From Allomyces macrogynus ATCC 38327 (Eukaryota; Blastocladiomycota; Blastocladiomycetes; Blastocladiales; Blastocladiaceae): 64,000 bases of DNA. The position numbers and the translations under genes were made by a program. Positions 48,124 through 60,123 of this stretch are shown here, piece by piece. The notes under the pieces are model-generated. The model ran no database searches. It saw only the letters and a list, made by a program, of their open reading frames with translations, and was not told where the DNA came from. Positions within the stretch are counted from its first letter, which is position 1, and the number at the start of each line of letters is the position of its first letter. Location of the stretch: NCBI GenBank assembly GCA_000151295.1, contig GG745328.1, forward strand, positions 2,707,380-2,771,379, given 5' to 3'.

Positions 48124-51100
48124 ATGGCACCGTCCTCTTCTTCCCCGCCGTCGTCGCCGACGCCCTCGTACTCTCGCCCGGTCACTGTCGACGACAACAA
48201 CGACAACGACGTTCCGGCATCCTCGGCTGCGACGTCCCCTACTCCGGCCGCACCACCCCCGCTCCCACCCCGTACTGCTCGTGCCTCGCCGACGTTCGCG
48301 GCCACGGCAACCACCCCGACCCTCCTCTTGTCGTCCTCCATTGCCGCACTGCGTCCCCGACGCCGACTTGGCCGCCCGCGCCCGTCCTCGGCTCCACCAC
48401 ACTCGCTCGACCGGCTCGCTGCTGCTGCAACCGCTGCTGCTGCTGCTTCTGCTGCTTCTGCTGCGGATCCCGACGCATCAGAACAGGCCATGGCCGCGCG
48501 TCTCGTCGCCGACTCCCAACCCCCATCCCCACCATCCACCACCATGCTCGACCTGCGACTTGCCGCACACGACGCGCCCGCACGTGCACCACCGACCCTG
48601 GCCGCGGCCGCGGGCCTGATTGCTGAACGTCGCCAGGCGGCTCTGCCGCTACCCCTCGCGCCTACGCCAAGGGCGTCAGCACTCCCGCCAGAACCGGCGA
48701 GTTCAACCACGACGTTGTCGATCCAGGATAGTGCGGCCCCACTGACGCCGCCAATGATGCCGCATTTGGGAGGTCCCGCGCCGCCGCAGTTTCCAGGGGG
48801 GCGCGACGTGAGCGCGGGACCGTCGGTCGCGGCGCTCCAGGACGAGTTGAGGTTAGCAGCCGGTACGGCGGTGTTTTTTTCTTCAATGGACGTGGATTGC
48901 GCAACGTGGTGTCGCTGCGGTCGCCGGCGTCCACCATGGCGAGGTCGGGCGTGGGTCTGGGAGCGACGAACCTCAACCGACGTGACGCACATGCTATCCC
49001 GTCGGCCCGTCCGCTGCTTGACTCTCAGCTCACCCCCTTCTCCTCACGTTGACCAATCCACGTAGAAGTCGGCCAAGCGCTCCTCGCGCAACACGAGCAC
49101 GCCGCACACCAACTCGCCACGCTCCAACGCGCGCACACGTTACTTGCCGCCGACCGCGACACCCTCGCGTCGGACCGCGACGACCTGCGCCGCGCACGCG
49201 ACACCCTCATCGACCAACTTCGCGCGGCTCACTCGGAAATCGACCGGTTGCGCTCCGCTCTTGCTGCGGCCGAATCCGCAGCCGCTACACACCAGCGATC
49301 GCTCGCCGCGACCTCGCACCATCTTGCAGCCACGACGGCCAAACTGGCCGCAGCTACCGACGCCGAGGCCGCGACGCGTGCCGCGCTCGAACAGCTCGAG
49401 GAGCAATTGGACGAAGCGCGTGCGGCGCTGCGGCGCGCCAGTACCGATGCAAAGACACACCGCGACGCGGCGCAGACGGCCGCAAAGGAACGAGATGCGG
49501 CGAACGAGGCCCTTGCGGCCGCTGAGGCCAACGTGCACCGCATCACGATTCTCGCGACCGCCGAACAGGCGCGCGCGAATGACTTGGATGCGGTCGCGCG
49601 GCAGGCCGTGGCCGAGCGCGATGCGGCGGTCGCGCAGCTCGAACAGGTGTTAGATTTGTTGGCGGCCGCACAGCAGGGGCAGCCGGGGGGCGCGTCGCCG
49701 AGGTCGGATGCGGGGAGGAGTGTCGGGAGCGGCAACTTTGAGCGGACGGCGTCACCGACGTCCGGGTACGGGTCGTCGCCGTCGGCGCCACGGGAGAGCG
49801 ATGGCTCGGATGCAGATGATCCGGATGCACGCAGGGGGAGATCGCGGTGGTTGGCGGCGCGCGCGAGTCATGCGACGCTGGATATGGAGTTGTCCAGGTC
49901 GGATATGGTTATGTCGCCGCCGCCGCAGCCGCCGCCCAGTGAGGAGGAGGAGGAGGAGGAGGAGGAACGAAGTGTTTGGACCCCCGCACCGGTTGCGACA
50001 CGTGTGCCGCCGACTCCGCCGACGGAGCGGGACGAGGGTGGTGGTGCCGAGGACGCGACGAGTCGAACGGGTGGGGGTGCTGCGACTGCTGCCGTCGTAC
50101 CAGGTGCGAACGATGCGCTGCAAGCTCGCACGCGGTCGCGCGCGCCGTCGATTGACGACGACCAGGCTACGTCCGACGGCAGCGATGCCGAGCCCGACGC
50201 GGAACCCTGTGGTGGTGGTGGGCACGACGAGCCCACTCATCACCCATCCTGCCTCTCGACTCCACTGCCCCACTCTGAACCCACTGCCGCCTTTTCTCCA
50301 CCCACTCCGACCCCGACCCCACCCTGCGCGCACTGTGCGGCATGGGCACACACCGCGGTCCAACTCGCCGCGGCACTCCGCGACCTGCAAGCGCAAATTG
50401 CCGACGCCGACCCGGTCGCTCTCGCGCGCGCGCGCAAGCGCGACGACCCAACGTCCACCCCGCCGCTCGACGCCATGTACGCCCAAGCTGACCGCGCGCT
50501 CTCTGCGATCGCCGACGCCGCCCGTGCCCTGCCGTCGCAACTCGCCACCGAGACTGACGACGCGGCGGACCTTGTCTCGGCCGTCGCCGACCACGTTGCC
50601 GAAGCCGCCGACGCGAAACGCGCGTTCCACGACGTGGCGCGCGCGTACGTGACGGTCCTCGAGCAGAAAGCCGCGGCCGCTTCTTCCAGTACGGCGTCCG
50701 GATCGTCGTCCGGGTCGCCCGTGCCGTCGGAGAAGCGCAACGCCAAGAAACGCACGTCGACTTTGACCTCGTCGTCGGGCGGGTCGCAGACGTCGACCGG
50801 TGCGGGCAGCGCGACTTCGGGCACGCGGAAATGGGTCGCGTGGCTCGGCACGGGTTCCCGTGCGTCGCCTGCGCTCACGTCCGCGTCGATGAGTCCGCCG
50901 CCGCCCGTGCCGCCGCTGCCCGTGCGCCGGTCGCCGTCGCCGGCAACCACGTCCGCGTCGGACCGGTCGCAGTCCCCGCTCGCCGGGAAAGCCGGTGCCG
51001 TCCGGAACTCGGATGCGCACGACGCGCGGTGGGCGGCGGTCGCGGCGACCGCGAGTGTCGGTGCCCCGCGCCCGCGCGGACGGCCGGCGCGATCCGCCAC

Positions 51101-51371
51101 GGCCCCGGCCGTCCCGTCGCCGAGCATTTCGCCCTCGTCGAGCAACGAGTCGGTCACGGCCGGGGCCGGGGCCGGGTGGCGGCCCGCGCGGTGGATTCGT
51201 GGATTGCGTCGTCGTGGAAGCGAGGAGGAGGATGAGCCGGTGGTTGGGACGACGACCGCTGTGGTTGTGGTTGGGACGGGCGTGGTCGCGCAGCAGGCGG
51301 CGGTAGCGAAACCGCATGCGGCAGTGACAAATACGTGGGGTGGGGAAGTACGCGCAACGATGGGGCCGTAG
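48124..51371 (+). CDS. Large coiled-coil protein of unknown function
   Basis: Two exons, 48124-48862 and 49066-51371, joined by a GTACGG-AG intron with matching phase, give 1014 residues. The N-terminal third is Ser/Pro/Thr-rich and disordered. Across the junction a long Ala-rich coiled coil begins and runs to about base 49660 (LATLQRAHTLLAADRDTLAS, ALEQLEEQLDEARAALRRAS). A Glu run (EEEEEEEEE) and Ser/Pro-rich linkers follow. Then comes a second helical segment with a CAHCAAWAHTAVQLAAALRD motif, and finally a basic, Ser-rich tail. No enzyme or known domain is seen. A role as a scaffold or tether is possible but not shown. Confidence 0.7.
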
Positions 51372-52348
51372 GTCAGTGGGCGGTGCTGGGACTAAGTGAG
51401 AGGCACTCACTCCACCTGCCATCTGTTTGCTCGCCCGCTCTGTTGCGATATCCTTTTTCTTTGCGTAACCAACCGAGCCGGGACCACGCTCTTATTGTTA
51501 TTGCTTGCTTTTCCTCCGGCGGACGGACCAGACCTCCCTTTGCTGCTCAACGAAATTATAAACCAATCATGGCGTGCTCTTTTTTTCCCTAACGTCATGG
51601 ACTTCACTTGTCTGTGTTGAGGCCAGACCTCGACAGGACTTCTGTCGCCAACGCAGCGACGTATCGCCACCTTACGAATTGAATGATCAGCGCGTACTCC
51701 CAATCAAAACAATTCACGGCTGTGATCATCAATCGTTGCACGACGCGCAGTGCGTCCGTCTCGAGTGAGGGCGGACGCGAAGAGCAGACTGGGTGGCACG
51801 GAATGGAAACGTCAATGGATAATGTGAGACTGCGCGGAGGAGGGTTGCCAGCCAAAAGCAGTTGTAATGCAGAGTTGACTTGTCAATGGATGGAGGGACG
51901 AGCTGGCCGTGCGGATCAGTCAGGACAGCAAGCAAACAACGGGCGTCGACCACAGCAACGCCAACAAGCAATACACGTCGTTGATCTAAGCAACATTGCT
52001 GACGCTCTCCACGCTCTCCACCCGCGCATACATATTCATGCTGAGTGGACCGCTCATATTTTTGCAAGGTCGAACTGAGCCTCACACCACCTGGAGATGC
52101 TCGCTTATATGAGGTGACCTTGTCGCCAATTTCCGCGCACGTTAAGGTTCCATTCTTTTGATTTTTTGTCGGATCGTGAACGAGAATCCGAGGTGGCTGT
52201 GGCTGTCGAGGACATCGGCAGTATGGGACCGAAGATAGGCCAACACAAATAACACGACGATCAATTTTTTTTACTTTACAAGACAAGTGTGCGGAATCGT
52301 CGACAGGCCTAAAGCTCCGTCTAACCCATATCAAGCAGCTACCTTCGT
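51372..52348. other. Convergent 3' flank, no gene seen
   Basis: About 980 bp between converging genes, AT-richer than the neighbouring coding DNA. It includes TTTTTTTT-type tracts at about 51575 and 52265 that fit 3' ends. No ORF, RNA gene or repeat is supported. Confidence 0.5.
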
Positions 52349-54701
52349 TTAGACAGCAATCGCGGCCTTGTTGGCCAAGCCCAGTTGAGTCAGGACCTTG
52401 GTGCGCGCAACGTGACGCACGATCTTGCCCTACATACAATCGGCGGACGGCAAATGAGCACCAAATCCAACACGATCAACCGGTATTCGGCCATGGGGAG
52501 GAGAGCGAGAACCGACGCACCATGGCGTTACGCGGGATCACATCCATAAACACGACCCCACCCGTCAAGTGCTTGTACGGAGCGAGTTCCTGCGCGATCG
52601 CGTCAGACACGGCCTTGGCCAGCGCCTTCTGCGCGACCGGATCGGCAAGAACCGTCTTTGACCGCGGCACAATGGCCGCGCACGGCAGCTGCTGCTCGTC
52701 GACGACGGGTACAGGCACAACGGCCACGTCGAGGATATCATGGATCTTGAGAATCTCGGCCTCGATTTCGGTCGGCAGGACCTACAAATCAGATCCATGG
52801 CTCAGTCCGCGCGTCCCCCACCGGAAAAACAAGACGGCGCGACGGTCAATTGACGAACCTGGTTCCCGCTCACGCGAAACATTTCCTTGCACCGGTCGAC
52901 GACCGTCAGGCACCCATCCACGTCCATGACCAGCAGATCGCCGGTCTGGAACCACGACTTGCCGCCAATCGTGATGAACGCGGCCTTAGACTCGGCAGGC
53001 CGGTTGTAGTAGCCCGTCTGCTCCGAGAAGACGCTGGGACTGCGTACGACCAACTCGCCCGGACCAGTCAGGCCCGTCGTGTTGACCTCGAGCGGCGCGT
53101 GCGTCTCCGGGTCGAGCAGGAGCGCTTCGATGCCCGGCAAGAGCCGCCCGACGGAACCGAGATGATCCGCTTGGCCACGTCCCACGCTCGACATCGTGAG
53201 CATAATGGTCTCGGTCGATCCGTAGCTCTGGACGATTGGAACTAAGTACACGCAGATGGATCGCTGGTCAGTCAGAAATGGCGCACTTGAACTGAACCGT
53301 GGTGGCGATGTGCACTGCATGCGTACCATTCAAAATCTCCATGGCGCGTTTCTGCGTGGCCGCCGAGAGCGGCGCCGCGACCGACGACATGATCTTGAGC
53401 GACGACAAGTCAAACTGCTTGACGCGTGGGTCCTTGATGAGCAGGACCAAGTTGTTGGGCGTGATGAGCGACTGCGTGATCTTGAACGTCTGCACGAGCG
53501 CGAGCCAGTCGCCCGCGTCGAATCGCTCGAGGAAATAGATTGTGCCGCCGCGGTTGGCCGTGGTGATACCCAAGGTCGTGCCCGACAAGTGGAAGAAGCC
53601 CGAGATCCCGTCCGAGCGAATGGCGGATGTCATGGTGTTGGTCGCATATGAGGGCAAGTTCGCTTGCTTGCCGCCTTGAAGAGCCGCTGCCGCGTGCGCT
53701 TGCAGCTGCAGCATCGACGCGCCGAGCATGCGGTGCGTGATTTGAACGGCCTTGCTCGACCCCGTCGTGCCTCTGGGAAAGGGGTGGAACAACGTGGTTA
53801 GAGCGGATCACAGCACTTGTTGCCGCAGCACGCGCCAGCGAGACGACAAAGTACACACGAAGTGAAGAGCATGAAGGCCACGCTGTCCGGGTGGCATTGC
53901 GTTTCGGACGAGGGCAGTTCGACTCGGCCCGGGACCAGAATATCGTGCATGCGCTGGATCCCCGCCTTGTAAGCGGGCGACTCGGGTGCGGCCGAGTCGA
54001 GCAAGAGCATGCGCGGTGTCAACTTCGCTTGGTCGAGCGACTAGAATCCAAGAATGTGAACGCGTCAGATCATATCACTCAAGCATCAACGCGCCTGCAA
54101 GCAAACGCTCCAGCTGCATCCGTCCATTCGCACCTCGCGCACAACTTGATGGAGGGACGAGTGGACAATGACGGCGTGCGGCTGAACCTCGGCCATGAGC
54201 CGCGCGCCCTCGTGCGCCGTGAGCTGCGAAATAACAGGGACAACAACCAGTCCTGAATAGAAAGGATGATCAGGCATCTCTCATTTCGCAACAATTTTTT
54301 GGACCCTCGACCACTTTGGAGCGTTCCACCGCAAACGGAAACGTGCCCGCGAACAACCCGGCAAACTCGGCCATGTGGTAGTGCTCATGGTTGGGCGAGA
54401 CAATGGCGAGTCGATCACCGCAGCGCAGGCCCACGCTTTCAATCAAGCCGTGCGCGATCCCGAGCGCGCTGCTGAGCAGCTCGCCATAGGTCAGACGGCG
54501 ACGATCCGGGTCCAGGGCATGCGCAATGAACAGCTTATCCGCGTTGGCTGCGCGGATCTGAAGAAACAGGCGTCGTGCAATGGTCGCCACGAGCGGGCGC
54601 TGGCCTGGCACAGCAGCGGTGGTGGCGGGCTTTGGCGGGGTGGACGTGGTGGACCGGATCAGACAGCGGTCCAGGCTGAGATTGTCGTCGTGGGTGGCCA
54701 T
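52349..54701 (-). CDS. AMP-forming acyl-CoA ligase (4CL/luciferase-like)
   Basis: It activates a carboxylic acid to the adenylate and then the CoA thioester. The P-loop is split by an intron: FMLFTS joined to GTTGSSKAVQITHRML. The adenylate motif is VQSYGSTETIMLTM. The hinge motif is FQTGDLLVMDVDGCLTVVDR followed by CKEMFRVSGNQV. The C-terminal catalytic Lys is in GKIVRHVAR. Several short introns interrupt it. ATG 54701 (MATHDDNLSL) is used, but an in-frame ATG at about 54802 is also possible. The C-terminus (AIAV) is not a clear PTS1, so peroxisomal location is not supported. Substrate specificity (aromatic or fatty acid) is unknown. Confidence 0.88.
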
Positions 54702-55830
54702 GATGCTGTTGCTGTTTGCGTTCAATACTTGTGCAGTCGCTGGCGTTGCTGCAATGGTCTCGACGCGAGCAGAGGGAGCGAACGCGGAAAGAGACAGCGG
54801 CATATTAAGGCGGATGTGACGGCGATATGACAGCTGCTGCGCCACACCGCCACTCCAGCCAGCCAGTCCCTTACTCGTGCCTGCCATCCAAGCTAGATCG
54901 CTGAGCTGTCGTGTCCAACATCCACCAGATGTGGACTTCGTGGAAGTCGTCCATTGTGATGATGATGCGACCTTGTCGTCAAGCTGCTTGCCCACCCACA
55001 CGTCGAAGATGATGGCATACCAGTTTGTGTTTTCTCTGTCCTCCCTGAGCACTGACTTTTTGGACATGCTCATCTTGATGGATGCAAACTTGCGGAATGT
55101 CAGGAGTGATGTGCCACTGTTGGGCAGGATCCGACCAATCTTGCACTTGTGGAATGTGGCCTTGCTTGCAGCTCACCAAGGGCAGGAGGATGTGTGTTGG
55201 GAGTGCTGGGACGTCGACGGCGTCGACAGCTGCGCATAATCGGGGGGCACCACTGACGCGGACGTTTCCGAGAAATATAAAAATATGGCCAACGTGCTTT
55301 ATCAGGCGGCGATCAGAGAACACCTTGCCGCGATGCAATCACGCGACGTTGCGCGGTATCGTGGTGGCTAGTCGGGAGAGGCATTGTTCACAGTCACAGT
55401 CGGGCCTTCCTTGCTCACGACCCGCTCATGGGCGCGAGGTGCTGCTCTTCCTGTTGTTTCCAGCGCTCTCCACCCTGCTGGCTGTCCGTAACCTCAACGG
55501 TTTTCGATCCGTGCGAGCAGAGGTCAGAAGAAAATAAGCTACAATTATCACACGCCCAGAGTGGGACGCCAGGACGACGGGTCGAACGCAGCAAGAACAA
55601 GATAAGTAGAGGCATCCCTCCAGTGGGGTACGGCAGCAGGCAAACGAAAAGAAACGGGGAACCCAAAAAAAGAAGCAAGACACCAAGCACCCAAACGAAG
55701 CCAAAAGGAAAGCCAAAATCAAAAACATAAAGGGTGGGCCTCGACGAGGTGGGACATCGGCTCGGAGGCCGCGTGCCACACACGCCGAGACGGGTAACCA
55801 AAACTCTCACATCGCTCGTGCACGCGTGCG
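54702..55830. other. Intergenic, no gene seen
   Basis: About 1.1 kb upstream of the acyl-CoA ligase and downstream of the Na,K-type ATPase (both leftward). Purine-rich sequence at 55560-55735 on the plus strand fits a pyrimidine-rich ATPase 3' UTR. No gene is supported. Confidence 0.5.
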
Positions 55831-58800
55831 TTAGCTGCGCGAGATGCGCGACCACCGCGTCGGGTGCATTTGCAGGCCGAGCGGCTCGGGCGAGTAGATC
55901 AGCGGGTTGAGGCGCGACTTGATCCAGAACCGCAGGCCGGCGTAGAGGTAGACGACAACGCCCGTCACGACCGAGACCCACAGCGGCATCGCGTTCGTGT
56001 GGCGCGACGTGCCAAACACGTAGTCGATCCCCGGGCAGTAGGCAATGAAGAAGCCAAAGAGCACACCGAAGGGCACGACCATGAGCATCGACTTGTTGTT
56101 GACAATCTTCTTGAGATTGAACGGCGACGTCATGCGGAACTTGCACGCAAACAGGTTGAACATTTGCGCAAACGTGACCGTCAGGTACCAAATCGCCTGC
56201 GCCTGCGAGAGCATCTCCGTCTGCGCCGACGCCGGCACCGACTGGCCGTTGCCCAACGTGCACGGCTGCGACGTTGCCTGGAACCCTTCGGCCTTGGCGC
56301 AGTTGTGCGCGTCGGTCGGCGTCATCGGGTACTCGATGCCCGTAGCCGGGTCCTTGAACAGGTAGAGCGAGTAGAAGAAGGCAATCTGCGCGCCGATGTA
56401 CTCGATGATACCGGCCTCGAGGTAGGCCCACGAGAGCACGCCCGCGTCGACGAGCACCTCGCCGTCCTCCTTGGCAAACATCCACTTGGACCAGTACTCG
56501 CCCGACGCCAACCGTGCCATGCGCTCGCGGAACGTAAGCTCGCGGACCGCCTCTTCGGCATCGTCCTCGGCCGAGTGCTCGACGTCGGCGTTGTTGCGCA
56601 CCAGCTTGAACTGCGCGTCAAAGGCACGGCGCGCACGCAGGTGCTCAATCGAGTCGGCGTCAACGGGCTTGCGCGGCAGCAGCTTCATGAGACCCTCCGA
56701 CTCTGGCGGCTCCCACGCGTACGACAGGGCAGCAAAGAGCTCAAAGCCGAGATCGATCATGATGATCTGGAGCGCGTTGAGACCGGCGGGCAGCGGCGCA
56801 ACCACGTAGAGCAGCTGCGGCACGACCTCGGGAATCGAGTGCGTGACCACGTACTGGATTGACTTCTTGAGGTTGGCGAAAATCAAACGGCCCTCGCGAA
56901 TCCCATTGATGATGGACGCAAAGTTGTCGTCGAGCAAGATCATGGCCGCGGCCTCCTTGGACACGTCGGACCCCGACATGTTCATGGCAATACCCAGATC
57001 GGCCTTCTTGAGCGCGGGCGAGTCGTTGACACCATCGCCCGTGACACCGACAATGTGGCCAATCGACTGCGCGTGCTTGACAATCTGAAGCTTGTGCTTG
57101 GGCGACGTGCGCGCAAAGATGATTTCCTCCTTGGAGAAGATCAGATCCCAGTCGGCGTCGGTCAGCGAGTCGATGCGCTCGCCGTGAATCACAATGGCCT
57201 TGACGTCGTCCTCGTTCACCTCCGACTCGGGCACGCCCGCCTTCTTGGCCATCTTCTCCTTGGTGTCCGAAATCATCAGATTGATCTTGCGCCCAATCGC
57301 CTCGGCCGTCAGCGGGTGGTCGCCCGTGACCATGACCACCTTGACACCGGCCTTGCGGCAGTGACCGACCGCCTCGCGCACACCGTGCTTGGGCGGGTCC
57401 TCGAGCGAGGCCAGACCGACAAACGTCAGGTTGGTAGTCGGGTAGTTCTTTTCCTCCTTGGAGAAGACGTGCGTCTCCGGGTACTCGGTGCCCGGAAGCA
57501 AGAGCTTGGCAAACGCGAGCACGCGGTGGCCCTTGCCGGCCATGTACTCGTAGGACGTCGTGAATGTGGCCTTGTGCTCGTCGGTGAGCGGGATCGGCTC
57601 GCCGTCGGGGCCCAGGATCGTCGAGCAAATGCGCAGCACGCGTTCGGGCGCGCCCTTGATGAAGAGCGTGAACGTGCCGGTCGCGTGCGGGATCGTGTGG
57701 ATCGACATGTGCCACTTGGTGTCCGAGTTGAACGGGATCTCAAAGACCTTGGGGTTGCGGTCGTTGAGCGTATCAAAGTCGCGCACCTTCTGCGTGGCCA
57801 AGCGGTAGAGACCCGTCTCAGTCGCGTCGCCGAGAATCTCGCGCTGGTCAATCGGCACGTCGGTCTTGTTGAACCGCGCGCGCGAGCAGAGCGCCGAAAT
57901 GTTGAGTACGTCCTGCACGCCGGGCACCGACGAGTCGAACATGACCTCGTCATCAACCAGCGCGCGCACGTCGGGCACCGTCGAGAACATCTTGAGCTGC
58001 GTCCACACGTTGGCGACCGTCATTTGGTTGCGCGTGAGCGTGCCAGTCTTGTCGGTCGCGAGCATCGTCATGGCGCCGAGCGTCTCGACACCCTTCAGGT
58101 CCTTGACGAGCACGTTCTGCGCCGCCATGCGCTTGGCCGCGATCGTGAGCAGCATTGTGACGGTTGCCGGCAGACCTTCGGGCACCCAGGCAACGAGCAC
58201 ACCGACGGCAAAGTTGAACGAGTTGCCGAGCGACCGGCCCTGCGCGAGCGAGACAATGAAGAAGATGATGCCTGTCAAGATGGCGATCGTGCCAATGATC
58301 TTGACGAAGTTCTCGATTTCCGTGTTGAGCGGCGACGGACGCTTCTTTTCCGAGTTGGTCATGCCGGCAATCTGGCCAATGACCGTGTCGTCGCCCGTGC
58401 GAATGACGATACCAAACCCTTCGCCAGCCACGACCAGCGAACTGTTGAAAGCTAAGTTGGCCGTCTCGAGCGGATTGTCGTGCGTCTTGATGGGCTTGCG
58501 CTCCTGAGGCTCGGCCTCGCCCGTCAGCGACGAGTTGTCGACCTTCATGTCGGTCGTCTTAAAGAGCCACACGTCGGCCGGCACCTTGTCGCCCATGCGC
58601 ACAAAGACAATGTCGCCCTTGACGAGATCGCCCGCGGGCACGTTGACGAGCTGGCCGGCACGCACAGCCGTGGCCTTAGCTGGAATCATGTTCAAGAACG
58701 ACTTGAGAATCGCCGCCGACTTTTGGATCTGGTAGAACTCGATAAACGAGTTGAGGAACGCGACGCCGAGCAGAATCGAACCGGTGTAGACCTATCATTT

Positions 58801-59980
58801 TTGTTGCGGGGGAGGGCAAGTCGTCAGTTGGGCGGCTCTCAATGACTCACAAGCATCTCCAGCACAACAATCCAGCGTACGTTGATGTAGTTGTTGACCG
58901 TGTCGAGGCCAAACAGCACATACGTGAAGATGGCGGCGACCACGAGCAGCAAGTTGAAGAGCGAGGCGAGGCACTCGAGGAAGACGGTCAGGGCCGACTT
59001 GGTCACGGGTGGCGACATCATGTTGGGCCCGTCGGCGGCCAGACGGCGGGCCGCCTCGTCGGGCGAGAGACCGGCCGACTCGTTGGGCTTGGAGGCATTG
59101 AACTGGACGCTGTAGCGCTCCGAGAACTGCTCGAACGTGAGATTGTGCTCATCCTAGAAGAGGTGGAGCAAAAAACAAGTACGATAGGCGGGACACGAAC
59201 GAGATGAGGTTAGAGTTGGAACGGGAGACGTTCGTGAAGGTGCGAGATCAGAACAAAGCAGGGCCGCGGCCCCCGACCTCCACCCCCGCGTCAAGTCGCT
59301 CATGCAGAAACCTGGGCGCGCACGCATGCACCCCCGCAGACTGGCAGCCCGACACTTGCTCCTCGCTGCCGACCCGATCGTGTGGTGTCCTGCACGGTGC
59401 CGATAGCCGCGGGCCGGTGCTCGCACCCACCTGGCCGCACGGAACGGCTCGCTGCGCGCAGACACCATGTCAGACAGTCGGCAGGCACCGTCACTGCGTC
59501 GATCAAAGGTGGCCCCGACACATGGACGTGCACACGATCAGCTTGGAGACGAGCGGCCCGGGCCGGCACCCGGCACCCGGCTCCGACAGCACCGCGACGG
59601 CGAGCCGAGGGTCGGTGACAACGGAGCGGTTGTGCGGGAGGTGGCGCTGAGACTCGGGGCAAGCAAGCGGCGGGCCGCGCCGCCGACGCCGCCACTGTGC
59701 CGTTGGTCGGCCCTGTCACCAACGGCTTGGCACGCGGCCGAAAGAGGCCGCTGGAGCGCGCGTGTCGAGCCGCGGCGCGTATCGGGGTTCGCCAGCAGCG
59801 GCAAGCAGCAGGTACGCGCGGGTCCGGTCGGGCGAGTTGTGGCATCGCTGCGAGCGGGCGGCGGGGGTACATGGCCGCAACAAACGGGCGAGGAGGGGGA
59901 CCGAGGCCGCTTTGGGGTGGGACATGACGAACCAAGACGAGTGCCTTGGCCTTGCCGGCCTTGGCGGGCGCAGGCGCCAT
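55831..59980 (-). CDS. Na,K-type (IIC) P-type ATPase alpha subunit
   Basis: A plasma-membrane cation pump of the Na,K/H,K class, mostly known from animals and also described in Blastocladiella. Main exons 55831-58791 and 58851-59153 are in phase. A short first exon from ATG 59980 (MAPAPAKAGKAKAL) is inferred because it is Lys-rich, in phase and preceded by a TATA box. This would leave a leader intron near 780 bp. Motifs are SLTGEAEP, the phosphorylation loop DKTGTLTRNQMTVA, VPEGLPATVTMLL in M4, VTGDGVNDSPALKKADLGIA and a IDLGFELF block in M6. Total about 1102 residues. Residues lining the cation sites differ from animal Na,K-ATPase: His for Ser775, Glu for Asp808, Asn for Asp926 and apparently Gly for Glu954. 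No beta subunit gene is nearby. Confidence 0.93.
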
Positions 59981-60115
59981 GGTGGAGAAACGGGATGCGG
60001 GAAGATGGAGAGTGGAGAGAGAAAACAGACGAGCGCGCAGAGGGACGCGAGAAGAGAGAGGGGCGCCAATAAAGGCTTGGCGGAGAGGGAGCCCAAGTCG
60101 CGGGGGCGCGCTCGG

Positions 60116-60123
60116 TTTATATA
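60116..60123 (-). promoter_or_regulatory. TATA box of the Na,K-type ATPase gene
   Basis: On the minus strand this reads TATATAAA in GC-rich surroundings, about 136 bp upstream of ATG 59980. It supports the proposed first exon and direction of transcription. Confidence 0.6.

Noticed and set aside
52349..54701. Beetle-type luciferase
   Set aside because: The shared adenylation motifs are family-wide; nothing points to light production.
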